A stretch of 11,410 nucleotides of DNA from Butyrivibrio sp. (GTDB taxonomy: Bacteria; Bacillota_A; Clostridia; Lachnospirales; Lachnospiraceae). A program made the translations under genes and the position numbers. The stretch is taken from contig JAILOW010000105.1 in NCBI GenBank assembly GCA_024690635.1, positions 1 through 11,410 of the forward strand, read 5' to 3'. Shown here piece by piece: positions 7,807-11,410 of this stretch; the first letter of the stretch is position 1, and each line of letters begins with the position of its first letter. Below the pieces are notes generated by a model. That model worked only from the letters and a program-made list of their open reading frames with translations. It searched no databases and was not told where the DNA came from.

Positions 7807-9195
7807 TTAATACTCTTCCACCTGACCTTCGAATATCTTTCTTAATTTGTTTCTTACTTTGATGTAAGCCGGGATCAGGAAGGCATCCGCAAGTATCCAT
7901 GCAATGGGGCTTGCAAAGCAGATAGCGGTAAAGCCAAAGAAAGGCACCAAAACCACTGCCACAATAGTTCTTCCTATCATCTCCATGACCCCCGCCAATA
8001 CCGCGAACATGGAAAATCCCATTCCCTGGATAAGGAATCTGACAATGTTGACCAGGGCAAGCGGTATATAAAAAGCGGCGTTTACCATGAGATAGAGGTG
8101 GGCATTGTCAAGGCACACCACATCTGACGCATCAAGGAATATCATTGCAAAGTTCCTTCCAAAGAAGTACAGAACAAGGCAGGCTAAAACAGCATAACCG
8201 CATCCAAGCTTGACCGCGGCAATAAGTCCATCCTGCAAGTGGTCGAGCTTTTTTGCGCCCACATTCTGTCCGCCGTAGGTTGCCATGGTGGATCCAAGGG
8301 CGTCAAAGGGAATACAGAAGAACATTCCAACCTTGGCTGCAGTGGTTACGGAAGCCGCCGCATCGGTACCAAGACCGTTGATGGCAATCTGCAGTATTAC
8401 AGAGCCAATGGCTGTGATGGAATACTGAAGTCCCATGGGAACGCCCATGTTGAGCAGGATAAAGAAATGAGATCTGTCGGGCTGCCAGTCTTCTTTTTTA
8501 AGATGAAGTATCTCGATCTTTTTGATGATGAACACAAGGCACATTATGCCGGAGATCAACTGGGAAAGCACGGTAGCAAGGGCCGCTCCCCTGATACCCC
8601 ATCCAAAGGGCACGATAAAGATATAGTCCAAAAAGATATTGATGACAGAAGCGATGATCAAAAACTGCACAGGGTGCTTACTGTCTCCAAGTGCCCTGAT
8701 AACGCCCGACAAAAGGTTATACATATAGGTAACGGGAATTCCAAGGAATATAACGAGAATGTAATTGTACGCATAATCCAGGACATCCGCCGGAGTATTC
8801 ATGGCAACAAGTATCTGTCTGCAAAAGACACTTACAAAGAAAGTCATGACTGCGGCAAAGATGACACTTAAAATAACAGCGTGAGATACAAACTTTCTCA
8901 TGCTGCGGTAGTCCTTGGCTCCGAATCTCTGAGCTACAGGAATTGCAAATCCGTTGCACACTCCCATGCAAAAGCCCATGATAAGGAAGTTTATGGCGCC
9001 TGTGGTACCAACGCCTGTATAGGCCTCTTTTCCAAGAAACCAGGAAACTATGGCGGTATCGATTATATTGTAAAGCTGCTGGAACAACATTCCCCAGAAT
9101 AAAGAAATGGCAAATCCCAGTATGAGCTTCATGGGATCGCCGACTGTGAGATCCCTGATATTGGTCTTTTCTTTAGTATTATTTTTGGTCTGCAT
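7807..9195 (-). CDS. MATE family multidrug/sodium-type exporter
   Basis: A 462-residue inner-membrane antiporter of the MATE family, which exports cationic drugs or other small organic compounds using a sodium or proton gradient. Twelve hydrophobic segments are readable in two pseudo-repeated halves. Family signatures include QQLYNIIDTAIVSWFLG (39-55), VIRALGDSKHPVQF (165-178), GIRGAALATVLSQ (200-212) and, in the second half, ATYGGQNVGAKK (305-316). Length is typical (440-470). The start has AAAGGATC about 9 bases upstream. The gene converges on the GH2 gene with 5 bases between stops and diverges from the carbamate kinase. No TetR/MarR-type regulator is adjacent, so the substrate cannot be guessed from context. 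Confidence 0.95.
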   Translation of the reverse strand: MQTKNNTKEKTNIRDLTVGDPMKLILGFAISLFWGMLFQQLYNIIDTAIVSWFLGKEAYTGVGTTGAINFLIMGFCMGVCNGFAIPVAQRFGAKDYRSMRKFVSHAVILSVIFAAVMTFFVSVFCRQILVAMNTPADVLDYAYNYILVIFLGIPVTYMYNLLSGVIRALGDSKHPVQFLIIASVINIFLDYIFIVPFGWGIRGAALATVLSQLISGIMCLVFIIKKIEILHLKKEDWQPDRSHFFILLNMGVPMGLQYSITAIGSVILQIAINGLGTDAAASVTTAAKVGMFFCIPFDALGSTMATYGGQNVGAKKLDHLQDGLIAAVKLGCGYAVLACLVLYFFGRNFAMIFLDASDVVCLDNAHLYLMVNAAFYIPLALVNIVRFLIQGMGFSMFAVLAGVMEMIGRTIVAVVLVPFFGFTAICFASPIAWILADAFLIPAYIKVRNKLRKIFEGQVEEY

Positions 9196-9247
9196 GTTTT
9201 CTGATCCTTTATCTATTCACACACATCCTCTTCAACTACAAAATGAT

Positions 9248-9275
9248 ATATTACATCTTTATTTAAAAATAGCAA
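9248..9275 (-). promoter_or_regulatory. Predicted promoter of the MATE gene
   Basis: Minus strand: TTGCTA (9275-9270), a 16-base spacer, then TAATAT (9253-9248), in an AT-rich stretch. The spacer is slightly short and alternative -10 registers overlap it, so the exact boxes are uncertain. Confidence 0.5.
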
Positions 9276-9292
9276 GTGATTTTTGTTTTTTC

Positions 9293-9321
9293 TTTCAAAA
9301 CCCGCGTAAATAGGGTACAAT
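9293..9321 (+). promoter_or_regulatory. Predicted promoter of the carbamate kinase gene
   Basis: A good -10 box TACAAT (9316-9321) is preceded at 17 bases by a poor -35 box TTTCAA (9293-9298). The start would be near 9328, giving a leader of about 30 bases that ends in GAGTGAGG before the ATG. The weak -35 leaves room for an activator. Confidence 0.5.
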
Positions 9322-9356
9322 TAGCTTATCTTTTTATATCACGGGAGTGAGGAAAA

Positions 9357-10292
9357 ATGGAAAATATCACAGCAGTAGTTTCTCTTGGACACGAAGCTCT
9401 GGGTGTAACCACCAATGAGCAGATGAATGCAACAAAGGTGGCAGCCAAGGCCCTTGCAGACCTCATCGAAGCAGGATACCAGCTGGTCATCACTCACAGT
9501 AACGGCCCTCAGGTCAGCATGATCCACAAGGCCATGACCGAGCTTCACAGGATTTATATCGATTATACTCCGGCCCCTATGTGCGTATGTAACGCCATGA
9601 GCCAGGGCTACGTAGGGTACGACATCCAGAACGCTCTCCACACCGAGCTGTCAAGTCGCGGCATATCAAAGCCTGTCAGCACCATACTGACACAGGTTAC
9701 AGTGGATCCTTATGACGAAGCTTTCTATTCACCCACAAAGGCCATCGGCAGAAACATGTCAAAAGAAGACGCGGACACAGAGATCAAAAAAGGTAATTTT
9801 GTAAAAGAAGAACCGGGAAACGGCTATCGCAGAATTGTTGCCGCTCCCAAGCCAATAGATATTGTTGAGATCGATGCCATCAAGGCTCTCGTTAGCGCAG
9901 GTCAGGAAGTCATCGCCTGCGGCGGTGGCGGAATCCCCGTAATAGAGCAGGGTCACGTATTAAAGGGAGCATCCGCAGTCATTGAAAAGGATGCCATAGC
10001 AGGCAAGCTTGCTGCAGATTTAAAGACTGACAGGCTCATAATCTTAACTTCAGTTCCCTGTGTATACAAAAACTTCGGAAAAGATGATCAGGAGCCCATC
10101 TCCAAGATGGACACAGCTCTTGCCGAGAAGTACATTTCAGAGGGAGAATTCGGAGAAGTTGACATGCTTCCCAAGATAGAAGCAGCAGTAGAGTTCCTGA
10201 AGGCAAATCCTCAGGGATCAGTGCTGATCACATCACTGTCGGAGGTGTCGGAGGCACTCAAAGGAAAGGCCGGAACTCTGATAACCGCTTGA
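9357..10292 (+). CDS. arcC: Carbamate kinase, variant with altered phosphate-binding loop
   Basis: Carbamate kinase transfers phosphate between carbamoyl phosphate and ADP, normally making ATP at the end of arginine, agmatine or purine breakdown. The 311-residue length and motif order fit the amino-acid kinase fold: ITHSNGPQVSMIH (45-57), CNAMSQGYVGYDIQ (78-91), SPTKAIG (125-131), YRRIVAAPKP (157-166), ACGGGGIPV (187-195), VIEKDAIAGKLAADL (208-222) and a terminal GTLIT. Lys128 and Lys211 sit where catalytic/ATP-contacting lysines occur in the family. Oddly, the usual N-terminal GGNAL loop reads GHEAL (residues 11-15), and HGNGPQ reads HSNGPQ. No arginine deiminase or ornithine transcarbamylase gene is nearby, so the pathway is unknown. 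The long palindrome starts 3 bases after the stop. Confidence 0.88.
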   Translation: MENITAVVSLGHEALGVTTNEQMNATKVAAKALADLIEAGYQLVITHSNGPQVSMIHKAMTELHRIYIDYTPAPMCVCNAMSQGYVGYDIQNALHTELSSRGISKPVSTILTQVTVDPYDEAFYSPTKAIGRNMSKEDADTEIKKGNFVKEEPGNGYRRIVAAPKPIDIVEIDAIKALVSAGQEVIACGGGGIPVIEQGHVLKGASAVIEKDAIAGKLAADLKTDRLIILTSVPCVYKNFGKDDQEPISKMDTALAEKYISEGEFGEVDMLPKIEAAVEFLKANPQGSVLITSLSEVSEALKGKAGTLITA

Positions 10293-10295
10293 TGC

Positions 10296-10589
10296 GACGA
10301 GTGCGCAAAGCCACGCCGGCGAAAGGTTCGAGGTGATTTCAGGCCCTTTCCCGGGTGAGTTTATGTTTTTATATCGGCTCACGATTCCGTGCTACTGATT
10401 TACTAAAACTTAAAAACAGGAAAATGTCTCATTTCGTGTTACTCATAGAAATCGACATTTTCCTGTTTTTTCGTTAAGTAAATCATGTAGCGTGTGCATA
10501 TGATTCGCCGATATAAAAACCTCAACTCACCGGGCAGGTAAATGATCAGCCTCAAAGCCTTTCCGCAAGGGTGGACATTGCACGCAGTC
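10296..10589. repeat. 294-base imperfect palindrome (large hairpin element) after the carbamate kinase gene
   Basis: The two halves pair along nearly their whole length. Paired blocks from outside in: 10296-10298/10587-10589; 10301-10304/10580-10583; 10311-10314/10571-10574; 10321-10326/10558-10563; 10327-10337/10545-10556 with small bulges and one mismatch; 10354-10361/10524-10531; 10365-10378/10507-10520 (14 perfect pairs); 10391-10404/10477-10491 with one bulge; 10412-10428/10454-10470 (17 perfect pairs); and 10431-10435/10448-10452 inside the loop. By hand this is about 90 pairs. No target duplication, transposase or coding frame is seen. It could be a structured RNA, a non-autonomous mobile element, or an overgrown bidirectional terminator between the convergent arcC and mazG genes. 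Confidence 0.85.
10412..10471. terminator. Central stem of the palindrome: probable bidirectional terminator for arcC and mazG
   Basis: A perfect 17-bp stem (10412-10428 with 10454-10470) has A-rich 5' and T-rich 3' flanks, so it ends in six U on the plus strand and five U on the minus strand. The 25-base loop can itself pair ATTTC with GAAAT. It is the only strong stem with U tracts between the two convergent genes, about 120 bases past the carbamate kinase stop and 280 bases past the mazG stop. Confidence 0.75.
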
Positions 10590-10748
10590 TTTTAATAGTT
10601 GTTTGTGGTGCGAAGAGCTATAGATGTGGTAGATGTTTGCGTGCGTTTTTCTGTTTTTCCTGGAGTTATGCGGGTTATTTAGTGGGCGAAGTTACTAGTC
10701 AATATATTTTCTGTATTGCAAGAATCTTGTTTTTGGCAGGTGGTGAAT
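10590..10748. other. Unassigned intergenic stretch between the palindrome and mazG
   Basis: A 159-base G/T-rich (plus strand) stretch with no convincing gene, stem-loop or ribosome binding site. An open frame of 70 codons (10571-10783) crosses it but starts inside the palindrome arm, lacks a ribosome binding site and looks non-coding. A TTGACT at 10702-10697 on the minus strand lacks a well-spaced -10 box. Confidence 0.6.
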
Positions 10749-11219
10749 TTACTTTTTCTTGCGGTCGCGGGCTTTTTGGATGAGGGCTTCGGCTTCGTCG
10801 AAGGCTGCGGGAAGGTAGTCGGCGTACCACTCTTTGCCCTCTTTTTCCTGTCTCTTTATCTCAGCCCAGGCGGCGTGGAGCTCCTCTTCAGATTCAAATT
10901 TTACGCCGGAAAATACGTGAGGGTGGCGTCTCACCATCTTGTCGGATATGGCCTTAGCCACGTCATCAAAGGTAAAGAGCCCCTCTTCTTCTGCCATAGC
11001 GGCATGGAACATTACCTGTAACAGGAGATCTCCCAGTTCTTCCTTGAGATTCTCGGGATCACCGGTTTCTTCCAAAATATTGATTCCGCCTATGACTTCC
11101 GCTGCCTCTTCTATGCATCCGGGCTTTAAGCTAACGTGGGTTTGAGCCCTGTCCCAGGGACAGCCGTCCTTGCTTCTTAGTTTTTCTACGATCTCTTTTA
11201 ATCTGTCAATCTCTGCCAT
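10749..11219 (-). CDS. mazG: MazG-type nucleotide pyrophosphohydrolase, single-domain
   Basis: MazG proteins hydrolyse (d)NTPs to monophosphates and pyrophosphate, clearing abnormal nucleotides. The 156-residue product has the family opener LKEIVEKLRSKDGCPWDRAQTH (7-28, read as KDGCPWDRAQTH), the metal-binding EExxE motif at residues 37-41 (IEEAAEV) and the ExxD motif at 61-64 (KEELGDLLLQVMFHAAMA), followed by MVRRHPHVF (95-103). The four expected Mg2+ ligands E38, E41, E61 and D64 are present. It is one MazG domain only, shorter than the ~260-residue two-domain E. coli protein and without the tetrapyrrole-methylase fusion seen in many Firmicutes. The tail is Lys-rich (KARDRKKK). GGGGAG lies 6-7 bases before the ATG. 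The tRNA-Ala gene ends 47 bases upstream on the same strand. Confidence 0.92.
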   Translation of the reverse strand: MAEIDRLKEIVEKLRSKDGCPWDRAQTHVSLKPGCIEEAAEVIGGINILEETGDPENLKEELGDLLLQVMFHAAMAEEEGLFTFDDVAKAISDKMVRRHPHVFSGVKFESEEELHAAWAEIKRQEKEGKEWYADYLPAAFDEAEALIQKARDRKKK

Positions 11220-11266
11220 GTTTCACTCCCCATCATTCGTTTATGCTGAAAATATGCATGAAAAAA

Positions 11267-11339
11267 TGGAGCATACGGGACTTGAACCCGTGACCCCCAC
11301 ACTGCCAGTGTGATGCGCTCCCAACTGCGCTAATGCCCC
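11267..11339 (-). tRNA. tRNA-Ala (anticodon GGC)
   Basis: The 73-base minus-strand sequence folds as a complete cloverleaf: acceptor GGGGCAT/ATGCTCC, D arm GCGC/GCGC, anticodon stem TCACA/TGTGG with loop CTGGCAG, a 5-base variable loop, and T arm ACGGG/CCCGT with loop TTCAAGT. The anticodon is GGC, reading GCC/GCU. The acceptor has the G3-U70 wobble that marks alanine tRNAs. The CCA end is not encoded: after discriminator A73 come six T (11266-11261), which may end transcription. Confidence 0.97.
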
Positions 11340-11350
11340 ATGTCATATCT

Positions 11351-11379
11351 ATTATATTAGTACTTATCGGTAATTACCA
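11351..11379 (-). promoter_or_regulatory. Predicted promoter of the tRNA-Ala gene
   Basis: Minus strand: consensus TATAAT (11356-11351), with TGGTAA (11379-11374) 17 bases upstream as a weak -35 box. The -10 ends 11 bases before the mature tRNA 5' end. The -35 overlaps a 10-base palindrome GGTAATTACC (11369-11378). Confidence 0.55.
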
Positions 11380-11410
11380 TGTTCATTTGTAGTACTCGCG
11401 CATGTTTTTC

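Noticed and set aside
10303..10320. GCAAAGCC-containing stretch resembling part of a c-di-GMP-I riboswitch
   Set aside because: The rest of the aptamer consensus is missing and no gene start follows; the bases are explained as an arm of the palindrome.
10296..10589. Could the long hairpin be SRP RNA, 6S RNA or a retron RNA?
   Set aside because: The SRP GGAA apical loop and adjacent asymmetric loop are absent. The length is well above 6S RNA (~190 bases) and there is no clear central bubble. No reverse transcriptase gene is nearby.
10676..10702. Possible minus-strand promoter (TTGACT with TAAATA) reading into the palindrome
   Set aside because: The spacer is only 15 bases and the alternative at 17 bases (AATAAC) is poor.
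10571..10783. 70-codon plus-strand open frame
   Set aside because: It begins in the palindrome arm, ends antisense to mazG, has no ribosome binding site and a Phe/Cys/Gly-rich composition typical of non-coding frames.
11359..11396. AGTACT repeated at 11359-11364 and 11391-11396 upstream of the tRNA
   Set aside because: A six-base palindrome occurring twice in an AT-rich promoter region is not enough to call an operator.

Overview
The window looks like ordinary chromosome from a low-to-moderate GC Gram-positive anaerobe, most likely a rumen or gut Lachnospiraceae (Butyrivibrio/Pseudobutyrivibrio-like). The case rests on a SAM-I (S-box) riboswitch ahead of metK, DUF975 and DUF4190-like membrane proteins, a SprA-related putative metalloprotease, a cytoplasmic GH2 glycosidase, a carbamate kinase and AGGAGG-type ribosome binding sites. 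The genus is inferred from gene content and protein style, not from a marker gene. No phage, transposase, CRISPR or plasmid gene was seen.

Layout, left to right. (1) 1-1317, minus strand: metK, whose 3' end lies outside the window, preceded by a terminator, a mutually exclusive antiterminator, a SAM-I aptamer, a short hairpin and a promoter. (2) 1318-4082, minus strand: tex, an RNA-binding/transcription-accessory protein with unusually long Ala/Lys-rich additions, and its own promoter. (3) 4106-7801, plus strand: a promoter back-to-back with that of tex drives four closely spaced genes. These are a small Asn/Tyr-tailed membrane protein, a putative SprA-related metalloprotease, a DUF975 membrane protein and a GH2 beta-glycosidase. 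(4) 7807-9195, minus strand: a MATE-family exporter that converges on the GH2 gene with only 5 bases between stop codons; its likely terminator lies inside the GH2 coding sequence. (5) 9293-10292, plus strand: a carbamate kinase of a variant type, divergent from the MATE gene. (6) 10296-10589: a 294-base imperfect palindrome beginning 3 bases after the carbamate kinase stop; it is the most unusual object in the window. (7) 10749-11219, minus strand: a short MazG-type pyrophosphohydrolase. (8) 11267-11339, minus strand: tRNA-Ala(GGC).

Functionally the window is mostly housekeeping. SAM synthesis is controlled by SAM itself through transcription attenuation. Tex handles RNA or transcription complexes, and MazG cleans up nucleotide pools. 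The plus-strand operon joins three envelope-type proteins to an intracellular sugar hydrolase, and nothing in the sequence shows that they share a pathway. The carbamate kinase stands alone, with no arcA or arcB neighbour. The best candidate for something undescribed is the long hairpin element after the carbamate kinase. Its central 17-bp stem would terminate transcription in both directions, but the further ~115 bases on each side also pair, which a simple terminator does not need.
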